A stretch of DNA of 64,000 nt from JACMLD01 sp044227095. GTDB lineage: Bacteria > Bacteroidota > Bacteroidia > Chitinophagales > Chitinophagaceae. Numbering within the stretch: position 1 is the stretch's first letter; each line of letters begins with the position of its first letter. Made by a program: the position numbers and the translations under genes. The notes below the pieces were generated by a model. The model saw only the letters and a list, made by a program, of their open reading frames with translations, did no database searches and had not been told where the DNA came from. Location of the stretch: positions 1,798,001 to 1,862,000 of the forward strand of contig JBGAFV010000001.1 of the NCBI GenBank assembly GCA_044227095.1, read 5' to 3'. Positions 8,167-16,041 of this stretch are shown one piece after another.

Positions 8167-8634
8167 TTATTCACTATCTTTTTCTTTATGGTGTTTTTTG
8201 ATACTCGCCTGCTTCCATTTTACGTACCAAAGCTGATGATGCAGTGACAATAAAAAATAGAGCGCTGCCGAGCCTGTTATAGCTATGATAAACATATTTA
8301 ACCCCACTGCAACACCCACAGCCGCCGTACACCATACTGTTGCAGCAGTCGTAAGGCCGTGCGATGTTCCAGCGTCATTATTCCTATATATAATACCAGC
8401 TCCCAGGAACCCTACTCCGGTAATGATATTGGCTATCACCCTGGAAGCTGCCGACACATCATTCATAAGATGGGCAGCAATAGCTGTAAATAGGGCTGCA
8501 CCGATACAGACGGCCGCATAAGTTCGTATACCTGCATCCATTCCATGCCGTTCGCGGTCATATCCTATAAACGCACCGAGAAAAAGCGAGAGCAGTACCT
8601 TTGCAACAATAACGAGTTCAGTATTTACATCCAT
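8167..8634 (-). CDS. mgtC: MgtC/SapB-family membrane protein
   Basis: A 155-residue protein with the MgtC/SapB hydrophobic domain: a start helix (LLSLFLGAFIGYDRERHG), RTYAAVCIGAALF, ITGVGFLGAGIIYR and a helix with GLTTAATVWCTAAVGVAVG. The GxGFLGAG block and the conserved Arg/Asp region are characteristic. MgtC proteins help cells adapt to low Mg2+ or phosphate and modulate ATP synthase or transporters. Here it sits in a cation-homeostasis cluster beside ZIP and Nramp genes. The C-terminal regulatory domain of Salmonella MgtC is absent, as in many SapB-type members. Confidence 0.9.
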   Translation of the reverse strand: MDVNTELVIVAKVLLSLFLGAFIGYDRERHGMDAGIRTYAAVCIGAALFTAIAAHLMNDVSAASRVIANIITGVGFLGAGIIYRNNDAGTSHGLTTAATVWCTAAVGVAVGLNMFIIAITGSAALYFLLSLHHQLWYVKWKQASIKKHHKEKDSE

Positions 8635-8908
8635 TATCTTTCTTATTTATTTGAATTGAACATCAACTTGCCTGAATTATTTAAAGCTTTATTATGTCAC
8701 CGCAATGCGTGAACAAAAAAAGGGTAAGCAACGCCATTGTTATCCAACAGCGTTTACTTTTTATCTTTTGCAAACGGGTAAACATTAAAATGTTCTAATC
8801 CCATTAATTGATCCAAAAGAAAAACTACCCCTTGTTCAAAAAGCCATGCAGGCCATCGTTGATTTTCAATATTGAATATAAATTTTCCGTCTGTTGTTAT
8901 TATAATAT
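8635..8908. other. intergenic region with a possible gene remnant
   Basis: No complete gene. On the minus strand, about 8754-8908 is an open stretch of roughly 50 codons ending in TAA (8754-8756). Its translation looks protein-like (for example WPAWLFEQGVVFLLDQ) but it has no ATG/GTG/TTG near its 5' end. It overlaps only the last codons of the adaptor gene, in another frame. It may be the 3' remnant of a lost gene or chance. A short imperfect stem (AACGC...GCGTT) lies around 8729-8754. Confidence 0.25.
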
Positions 8909-10147
8909 CTATTCTTCTTCGCCCTTATTGATCATTTTTGCTAACACGAAGAAGGCGCCCTTGCTCACTATCCTGGTGTCTTTCGGTAAAGGTTTTAGTG
9001 GGATTATTTCAGTAAAACCTATATCAGTCGATCCTTTTGCCACTGCAGTTCTTTCAAAATAATAAGTGCTGTCTTTCGATTTGTTAGCAGCACCAGCGGC
9101 ATGTTCTTTTTCGCCTGCAGGAATTTTACTTGTTCGAACAAATACAAAATCCTGTCCGGCATTGGTAACAATTGCATCAGTTGGAACGGCCGCTACTTTT
9201 GATTTTCCGGTACTGATAATAGCTGTAACATTCATTCCATCGATCAATCCAGTTTTATTCCCCTTTACCACTGCATGTACAGGGACAGTTTTTGTATCTG
9301 CGGCAAACGCAGCACCGATAGAATAAATTTCTGCGTCATATTCTTTACCAGGCAAATTGGTGAGCACAAAATGAATGGTTTGCTTCTGTTTGATTTTAGG
9401 CAAATCTTTTTCGTAGACGAAAATGTCAAGGTGTATCAGGTCGTTGTTGATAATATTTGCAATGGGTGATGTAGCATCAACGGTAGATCCAATTTGAGCG
9501 GGGACCTGGCTGATGGTGCCACTGATGGGTGCCAATATGCGGATTGTAGTATTGATTTCACCGTTGTTCACTGATGCCGCAGCGATCCCCATAGTACGCA
9601 ATTGTTGTTGCAGGGAATTTTTTGTCGCGTTTAGTGTCGCCAGTTCCGTATTAGCACGTTGCAAACTTTTCAATGGTGCAGCGTCACCCTGCACCAATTC
9701 TTTTTGCCTGGCTTGTTCAATTTCTGCAAGTGAAAGTTGCGCATTAACAACCTGCAACTGTTGTTGCAACTGTGCAACATCCGGGTTAATGATGGTCGCG
9801 ATCAACTGACCTTTGCGGACGGAATTGCCGGGCTGTACCAGCAATGTTTTAATAATGCCAGTGGTTACAGAGCTAACGAGTGCTTTGTTCTGATTTGGTA
9901 CTGTAAGCATACCATTAACTTTCACCGTTGCGGTAAGTTCTTTCATCTGTAATGTATCGATCTCGATGCCGACTGCTTTTATCTGTCCCGCACTGACTTC
10001 TACAATTGGATTTTCCTCATCACCATTCACCTTCTGCGCTGTTGCAGTAGAATCACTATTTGAGACAGCTTCTTTACCTGATGATTTATTATTACCGCAG
10101 GAAGTCAACAATGTGGTAGCAAAAAATATTATGCTTAACTTTTTCAT
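8909..10147 (-). CDS. RND efflux periplasmic adaptor, CusB/CzcB type
   Basis: A 412-residue membrane-fusion protein. It has a lipoprotein signal with the acylated Cys at 17 (LLTSCGN), a biotinyl-lipoyl-like segment, a long coiled-coil hairpin of Gln/Leu-rich repeats (QQLQVVNAQLSLAEIEQ), a second lipoyl half (ILAPISGTISQV) and a beta-barrel domain. Such adaptors bridge the inner-membrane RND pump and the outer-membrane channel. The partner, a CusA/CzcA pump, is 18 nt upstream in the same operon and carries its own TolC domain. No Met-rich copper-binding N terminus as in E. coli CusB is present, so Cu/Ag versus Zn/Co/Cd cannot be decided. Confidence 0.92.
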   Translation of the reverse strand: MKKLSIIFFATTLLTSCGNNKSSGKEAVSNSDSTATAQKVNGDEENPIVEVSAGQIKAVGIEIDTLQMKELTATVKVNGMLTVPNQNKALVSSVTTGIIKTLLVQPGNSVRKGQLIATIINPDVAQLQQQLQVVNAQLSLAEIEQARQKELVQGDAAPLKSLQRANTELATLNATKNSLQQQLRTMGIAAASVNNGEINTTIRILAPISGTISQVPAQIGSTVDATSPIANIINNDLIHLDIFVYEKDLPKIKQKQTIHFVLTNLPGKEYDAEIYSIGAAFAADTKTVPVHAVVKGNKTGLIDGMNVTAIISTGKSKVAAVPTDAIVTNAGQDFVFVRTSKIPAGEKEHAAGAANKSKDSTYYFERTAVAKGSTDIGFTEIIPLKPLPKDTRIVSKGAFFVLAKMINKGEEE

Positions 10148-10165
10148 TTTTCTTTGATGGAGGTT

Positions 10166-13100
10166 TTACCTGTTTGAATAATAGTTTAATTGAATGACTG
10201 CCTGGTTATATTGATTCAGCACATCAAGGTAATTTTTTTGAATGTCGATTGCCTGCGCCAGGTACTGAGATAATTCGGCAAAACTTATTTCACCACCCCG
10301 GTAGGAAAGGTTGGATGCTTTAATAATCGCATTGGCTTCAGCAAGGCCTGACGACTCATAATAATTGAGCAGCTCTGCATTCTTTTGCATTTGCAGGTAG
10401 GCGCCTTTATAGTCAATATTTACAGCCTGCGTTTGGTACTGAAGAATGGACTGCTGGTATTGCCGTTCAATGCCGCCAGCAATCATGGTATTACGGTATG
10501 TCTTGCGGCCAAAAATTGGAATTCCCATAGTAACTGAGAACCCCGAATAATAAGGAGTGGTGGCGTACAGTCGTTGTGAAAAAAAGCGTCCCTCAAAATT
10601 CGGTTTGCGGGTTTGACGGCTTACATTCAGTTCTGCACCGGCGACCGTAACATTTTGTTGTTGCAATTGCAGGAGTGGGTGGGTAATGGATCCGGAATCA
10701 ATTAGTAGCGGATCTATTTTTTTAAGACTACTACTATCTGCGAGGTACAGAGTATCGGTATTGGTATTCTTTTTTATCAATTCCTGTTCAGCTTCAATAT
10801 CTTTATATAACAGGCGCAATTGTATATGGGTTTCTCTCGCTTTTGCCTGTGCTGCAATGCTATCTAGTCCCGCGCTTTCACCGGTTCTTACCCGCAGTTT
10901 AGCCGCGCTTGCCAGTGAAGCATAAATACTGTCCAGTTTCAACCATAACTGCTGTTTACTCTGATAATACCACAGTGAATAGTAGGAAGATTGTAAATCC
11001 CGTTTAATTTCAACCGCCTTGATGCGCTTCGAAATTTCGACTGTTTTCAATTGCTGCGTATATAAGGTTCTTCTCGCTTTATAGAGACCTGGCCAATCCA
11101 GTGTTTGTGAAAGGCCGATTTTCAATATACCCTTGTTGTCATTTTGATTTAGATCTTCATTCTCAGCAAATAGGCCCGTATTGGGGATAGTGAATCCTGT
11201 TTGACTCAATGCTCTACTTCTTTGTATCTGCAGGTCAGCAGCTTTCAGTTGGAGATTTGTTTGCAGTGCACGGTCATAAAGATCATTAAAAGAAATATTT
11301 ATGCCAGCTGGCTTTGCTTGTCCAAATGAATTGTAACTGGTAATAAGTATTAAAATAACTGCAACGGCTATTTTTGGGGAATGGCGTGATATGTTTTTCT
11401 GGCCAGAGAAAATGATATAAAGACATGGAACAACTACCAGTGTCAAGAAGGTTGCAGTTATTAATCCGCCGATAACAACCGTGGCAAGCGGCTTTTGCAC
11501 TTCTCCTCCCGCACCGGTCGAAAAAGCCATCGGCAGAAATCCTAAAGCTGCAACAGTCGCCGTCATAAGCACCGGACGCAGTCTTATCCGCGTACCTTCC
11601 ATCACGCGCCTGATAACATCTGTGATGCCGTCTTTTTTCAAGTCATTGAATGTACTAACCAGCACAATCCCATTCAATACGGCTACTCCAAACAAAGCAA
11701 TAAAACCAACGCCAGCTGAAATACTGAAAGGCATGCCACGTATCAACAAAGCAAACACGCCGCCAATGGCGCTCATCGGGATAGCAGTAAAAATAAGTGC
11801 AGCATCCTTAATCGCGCTGAAGGTGAAATACAACATAAAGAATATTAGCAGCAGCGCCAGCGGCACTACAATTGTCAACCGTCTGGAAGCTTTCTGTAAA
11901 TTTTCAAAAGTTCCTCCATAGGTGTAATAATACCCTTGCGGCAAAAGATTTGCATTATCAAGTTTTAGTTGTAAATCATTAACAACTGTTTGCACGTCCT
12001 TTCCTTCAATGTTAAATCCGATAACTATACGACGTTTGCCGCCTTCTCTGGTGATTTGCGCAGGGCCATCTTTAAAACTAACTGAGGCTACCTGGGTTAA
12101 CGGAATCTGCAGGCCGGTTGCTGTTGAAATAAATAAATTACTTACATCGTCAATAGAACTTCTGCTCGCACTATCGAGCCTTACGACTAAATCAAATTTG
12201 CGTTCGTTTTCATACACTACACCAGCTGTTTCACCGGCGAAGGCTGCACTAACGGTCCGGTTTACATCTTCAACATTTAAATTGTAGTTAGAAAGTTTAG
12301 CCCGATCATATTTTATGGTAATCTGTGGTAACCCTGTGGTTCTTTCAATTTGTGGAACACCAGCGCCATCGGTTTGCCGCACTACTTTTGCAACACGTTC
12401 TGCAAGGTTTGCCAGTGTGTCAATATTCTCCCCGAAAATCTTTACGGCTACATCCTGTTTAACACCCGTCATAAGTTCATTGAAACGCATCTGGATAGGC
12501 TGGCTGCTTTCTACAAATACGCCCGGCAAAATGGATAATTTGTCGGCCATCATTTCAGCCAGTTTTTTGTAATCTTTTGTTGTCGTCCAATCCTTTTTGT
12601 CTTTCAAAACGATTATAATATCTGTTGCTTCCGGCGGCATGGGGTCTGAAGGAATTTCCCCTGTTCCTGTTTTTCCCACCACGGCTTTTACCTCTGGAAA
12701 CTGTTTAATAATTCTTGAAGCCTGCATAACGGTTTCTACACTTTGCGATAAAGATGTTCCCTGTGGCATTTTAAATTCAAATGCATAATCCCCTTCTTCA
12801 AGTTGTGGGATAAATTCTCCTCCCATGCGTGAAAAAATAAATCCTGTAAAGACCAGCAATAACACAGCTACTCCAACTACAGCATACCGGAATCTGATGG
12901 CACCTTTTATTAGCGGATCATAGCCACGCTGAAAAAGATCCATCATTTTGTCTGCTAAGTTCCTTTTATGAAGGGCTTGTTTTGAAAGAAATACGGCACT
13001 CATCATAGGTATATAAGTGAGTGATAGTAGAAGAGCGCCCAAAATTGCAAAAGCAACGGTCTTGGCCATCGGGCTGAACATCTTTCCTTCTATTCCTTCA

Positions 13101-14497
13101 AGGGTAAGGATTGGCAGGTAAACTATAAGAATAATTATTTGACCAAATGCAGCTGAGCTCATCATTTTTGCAGCACTTTCCTCCACCGCATTATCCATTT
13201 GTGGCTGGGTTAATTTATCCGTATATTTCTTGGTCGCAATTAGGTGAAGGGTAGCCTCAACAATAATAACGGCGCCATCTACTATAAGTCCAAAATCTAT
13301 CGCTCCTAAACTCATCAGATTTGCACTTACACCAAATAAATTCATCAGGCCAAGTGCAAACAATAAAGAGAGTGGTATGGCTGAGGCAACTATAAGTCCG
13401 GCACGAAAATTTCCCAGGAATACAATCAATACAAAGATGACAATCAACGCTCCTTCCATCAGATTACTTTCAACGGTGCCAATGGCTCTTTTAACGAGCC
13501 CTGTTCTGTCAATGAATGCTTCTATTTCAACGTCAGCAGGCAATGACTTTTTGATGGTTTCCATTTTATCTTTGACTCGTCGTACTACTGCAGCACTATT
13601 GGCGCCTTTGAGCATCATTACAATTCCGCCTACCACTTCTTTTTCACCGTTGTAGGTAAGTGCGCCATAACGGACTGCATTGCCAAATTTTACTTCTGCC
13701 ACGTCTCTTATCAGAATGGGAATTCCATTCGAACTACTTCTAATAGAAATAGCACTGATTTCATCAAGAGAGTTAATCAGACCTATACCACGAATAAAAT
13801 AAGCATTGGGCTTTTTGTCGATGTAGGCGCCACCAGTGTTTTGATTATTTTTCTCCAATGCAGTAAATATTTCTGATATACTTACATTCATTGCCTTCAG
13901 CCTCGTAGGATTAACGGCGACTTCATATTGCTTTAACATACCGCCAAAACTGCTTACGTCAGCAATACCAGGTGTCCCATACAGTTGCCGGGCAACAATC
14001 CAGTCTTGCATTGTGCGTAAATCCATGGCGCTGTATTTATTTTCAAAACCTTTTTTCGGATGTATTACATATTGGTATACTTCGCCAAGCCCGGTACTTA
14101 CCGGAGCCAGTTCAGGCGTTCCGCTGCCTTTGGGCATCTTTTGTTCGGCTTCTTTTAACTTTTCACTGATAAGCTGCCGGGCAAAATAAATATTGACATC
14201 GTCATGAAACACGACTGTAACATTTGATAATCCAAAGCGCGAAATAGACCTCATTTCCTGTATATCAGGAATGTTGGCAATGCTTTGTTCAATCGGGTAG
14301 GTTACAAATTGTTCTACTTCCTGAGAAGCAAGTGTAGGCGTAATAGTAATAATCTGAACTTGGTTATTGGTGATATCGGGTACTGCGTCAATGGGTAATT
14401 TATTTGCGCTCCACACCCCCCAAATCACCAGACCAAGCGTGAATACGGCGATAATCAGTTTGTTCTTTATACTAAAATGAATAATCTTATTGAGCAT
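10166..14497 (-). CDS. CusA/CzcA heavy-metal RND pump fused to a C-terminal TolC-family domain
   Basis: At 1443 residues this is far longer than the usual 1030-1050 of the family. Residues 1 to about 1035 form a complete HME-RND pump: N-terminal helix, two periplasmic porter loops, and the proton-relay motif DFGLIVDGAVIIVE near residue 399, diagnostic of heavy-metal rather than drug pumps. Then comes a hydrophobic segment resembling a signal peptide (IAVAVILILITSYNSFGQ, about 1043-1060), and residues 1061-1443 are a TolC/CzcC-type outer-membrane factor with paired coiled-coil repeats. One polypeptide thus encodes the inner-membrane pump and the outer-membrane channel, possibly separated by cleavage after the internal signal-like segment (inference). 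I see no break in frame. Confidence 0.95.
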   Translation of the reverse strand: MLNKIIHFSIKNKLIIAVFTLGLVIWGVWSANKLPIDAVPDITNNQVQIITITPTLASQEVEQFVTYPIEQSIANIPDIQEMRSISRFGLSNVTVVFHDDVNIYFARQLISEKLKEAEQKMPKGSGTPELAPVSTGLGEVYQYVIHPKKGFENKYSAMDLRTMQDWIVARQLYGTPGIADVSSFGGMLKQYEVAVNPTRLKAMNVSISEIFTALEKNNQNTGGAYIDKKPNAYFIRGIGLINSLDEISAISIRSSSNGIPILIRDVAEVKFGNAVRYGALTYNGEKEVVGGIVMMLKGANSAAVVRRVKDKMETIKKSLPADVEIEAFIDRTGLVKRAIGTVESNLMEGALIVIFVLIVFLGNFRAGLIVASAIPLSLLFALGLMNLFGVSANLMSLGAIDFGLIVDGAVIIVEATLHLIATKKYTDKLTQPQMDNAVEESAAKMMSSAAFGQIIILIVYLPILTLEGIEGKMFSPMAKTVAFAILGALLLSLTYIPMMSAVFLSKQALHKRNLADKMMDLFQRGYDPLIKGAIRFRYAVVGVAVLLLVFTGFIFSRMGGEFIPQLEEGDYAFEFKMPQGTSLSQSVETVMQASRIIKQFPEVKAVVGKTGTGEIPSDPMPPEATDIIIVLKDKKDWTTTKDYKKLAEMMADKLSILPGVFVESSQPIQMRFNELMTGVKQDVAVKIFGENIDTLANLAERVAKVVRQTDGAGVPQIERTTGLPQITIKYDRAKLSNYNLNVEDVNRTVSAAFAGETAGVVYENERKFDLVVRLDSASRSSIDDVSNLFISTATGLQIPLTQVASVSFKDGPAQITREGGKRRIVIGFNIEGKDVQTVVNDLQLKLDNANLLPQGYYYTYGGTFENLQKASRRLTIVVPLALLLIFFMLYFTFSAIKDAALIFTAIPMSAIGGVFALLIRGMPFSISAGVGFIALFGVAVLNGIVLVSTFNDLKKDGITDVIRRVMEGTRIRLRPVLMTATVAALGFLPMAFSTGAGGEVQKPLATVVIGGLITATFLTLVVVPCLYIIFSGQKNISRHSPKIAVAVILILITSYNSFGQAKPAGINISFNDLYDRALQTNLQLKAADLQIQRSRALSQTGFTIPNTGLFAENEDLNQNDNKGILKIGLSQTLDWPGLYKARRTLYTQQLKTVEISKRIKAVEIKRDLQSSYYSLWYYQSKQQLWLKLDSIYASLASAAKLRVRTGESAGLDSIAAQAKARETHIQLRLLYKDIEAEQELIKKNTNTDTLYLADSSSLKKIDPLLIDSGSITHPLLQLQQQNVTVAGAELNVSRQTRKPNFEGRFFSQRLYATTPYYSGFSVTMGIPIFGRKTYRNTMIAGGIERQYQQSILQYQTQAVNIDYKGAYLQMQKNAELLNYYESSGLAEANAIIKASNLSYRGGEISFAELSQYLAQAIDIQKNYLDVLNQYNQAVIQLNYYSNR

Positions 14498-14503
14498 ATT
14501 TAA

Positions 14504-14650
14504 TTATCTGTTTTGAAAATGGTACTGGAAATAATGCACTGTTCGCTCAATCATAGCCCATACAAGAATGGAACACGCTAGTATAATAGCAATTGTTTTT
14601 AAAACCCTTACAACCAATGGCTGCTTGGATTTCTTCTTTTTTTTATTCAA
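14504..14650 (-). CDS. small basic single-pass membrane protein upstream of the RND pump
   Basis: Read directly from the sequence: a TTG-initiated frame of 48 codons plus TAA, ending 6 nt upstream of the pump's ATG. The product starts with a Lys-rich stretch (NKKKKKSKQP), has one hydrophobic helix (VLKTIAIILACSILVWAMI) and a short C-terminal tail rich in His, Gln and aromatic residues (TVHYFQYHFQNR). No ATG start exists in frame; an in-frame TGA lies upstream. The location and clean membrane-anchor architecture suggest a small accessory subunit of the metal efflux system. I do not know a named family. Confidence 0.5.
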   Translation of the reverse strand: MNKKKKKSKQPLVVRVLKTIAIILACSILVWAMIERTVHYFQYHFQNR

Positions 14651-14730
14651 AAGAAAACATTTGAACAGTAAATAAATAGTTCATTACCTGAACAGAACAT
14701 TCAGGTATGCATTAAAAGGAAAATGAAGTC

Positions 14731-15048
14731 TTACGATAACTGAGGAGGTTGCCAAACAGGCAAAGAAATTTCAATTACAGCGGAAGGAAGAAAAGAAGCA
14801 TATTGTTTAGATTCCGCACGAATGATGGGAGTCAGTTTAACGGGAGATAAAAGGGAGGCAAGACCAGTACAGCAATTGCAACTGCAAAATGGCGAACAAG
14901 TATCGCCGTCTTTATGATCGGATTGTTCGTTGGATGTTGATTTACCGATCGCCGCTTTAGCATTGCTCATGGCAAAAGCGCCATCCATACAGGGAGTGCA
15001 GCTTAAGGTAATTACCACAATAGCCATTATTAAAGCGAAAATCTTCAT
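14731..15048 (-). CDS. small Cys-rich exported protein (DUF6660-like)
   Basis: A 105-residue protein from the Met at 15048 (the frame is open to 15129). It starts with a signal peptide (MKIFALIMAIVVITLSCTPC) and has a Cys cluster (CSPFCSCNCC) in mid-protein and a C terminus ending WQPPQLS. This resembles the DUF6660 family, found in Bacteroidota next to CusA-type pumps; the assignment is from memory. The Cys cluster suggests periplasmic metal binding, consistent with its place at the head of the cus/czc-like cluster. Confidence 0.65.
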   Translation of the reverse strand: MKIFALIMAIVVITLSCTPCMDGAFAMSNAKAAIGKSTSNEQSDHKDGDTCSPFCSCNCCTGLASLLSPVKLTPIIRAESKQYASFLPSAVIEISLPVWQPPQLS

Positions 15049-15307
15049 CGTCGCAAAAGTAAGAACTAGAATCGTATTTTTTAAGAAAAAAACAGCCGAA
15101 AATAGAACTATTGTTGCAAAAATGTTCATTTATAAGGGATTGATAATGTATTAGAAAAGCAAATAGATGCATATAAAAACCCGATATCTGTATTCACTAA
15201 CAGGTTCAATACTGCTAAGATTTACTATATCGATATCCAAATTTCAACGCGCATTTCCTTCATTTAAATTCATTAATTTGTGATAGTTTGTAGGTAAAAG
15301 CAGTCAT

Positions 15308-15862
15308 ATGAACGAGTTTCAGCTGATGAGAGGCTTTAGAAATGGCCTTGCAAAAAACTTTTCTTTTGCATTTAAAGAGCTCTATCCGTCTTTGTGTTTT
15401 TTTGCCTTAAAAATTACTAATAATCAAATGGTGGCTGAAGATATAGCGCAAGAATCATTTGTTAAGATTTGGCAAAAACGAGTTCAATTTTCAAATTTGA
15501 GCTCTCTGAAATCCTATTTATATACGATTGTTAAAAATAACGCCATCAATTGGGCGAAAAAGAACTGTAGAGAGATCAAAGCTAAACAAGAATTGTCAAG
15601 AGTAGCCATCGGTGCAGAACAATACATATTTGAAAGCCTGGTGCAGGCTGAAGTCTTTAGGGAATTAACTACCTCAATAGAAAAGTTATCGCCGCAAACC
15701 CAAAAAATTCTGAAAATGATTTACTTCGAGGGGTTAAAAGTTAAGGATGTCGCAAATATATTGGGTATATCGATAAGTACAGTTAAAACTCTTCAGTATC
15801 GGGCATTGTCAAAACTTAAAGGCAATATTGGCTTTATCATTTTATATTTTTTACACAATTAA
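15308..15862 (+). CDS. ECF-type sigma-70 family RNA polymerase sigma factor
   Basis: A 184-residue sigma factor. Region 2 is visible as AFKELYPSLCFFALKITNN...AEDIAQESFVKIWQKR (about residues 20-55), with the conserved AEDxxQExF core. Region 4 is a helix-turn-helix near the C terminus (LSPQTQKILKMIYFEGLKVKDVANILGISISTVKTLQYRAL). It resembles the Bacteroidota ECF factors usually paired with FecR anti-sigma factors and SusC-like receptors, but no anti-sigma gene follows. It is divergent from the metal efflux genes, which makes them possible targets (inference). Confidence 0.9.
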   Translation: MNEFQLMRGFRNGLAKNFSFAFKELYPSLCFFALKITNNQMVAEDIAQESFVKIWQKRVQFSNLSSLKSYLYTIVKNNAINWAKKNCREIKAKQELSRVAIGAEQYIFESLVQAEVFRELTTSIEKLSPQTQKILKMIYFEGLKVKDVANILGISISTVKTLQYRALSKLKGNIGFIILYFLHN

Positions 15863-15894
15863 CTTTCGCGTTGTTTAGCGGCCAGCTAGGAAAT

Positions 15895-15903
15895 GGGGGG
15901 GGG
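15895..15903. repeat. nine-G homopolymer tract
   Basis: Nine consecutive G bases in a low-GC intergenic region, between the sigma-factor stop and the NUMOD-like gene start about 140 nt downstream. Such tracts are prone to slipped-strand length change. Just downstream a small stem (GCAAC CTGT GTTGC) forms at about 15906-15919. Confidence 0.6.
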
Positions 15904-16041
15904 TAGCAACCTGTGTTGCCACACTTACTTTTAGCTCTTTGCTTTATGAAATGAAGCCACATCGTGGATAAAAAATCTTTTGCTTACTGTAGCCTTTTCT
16001 AGTGTGTTGGTTGTTTAAAGGTTCGGACGGACAAATATTCG

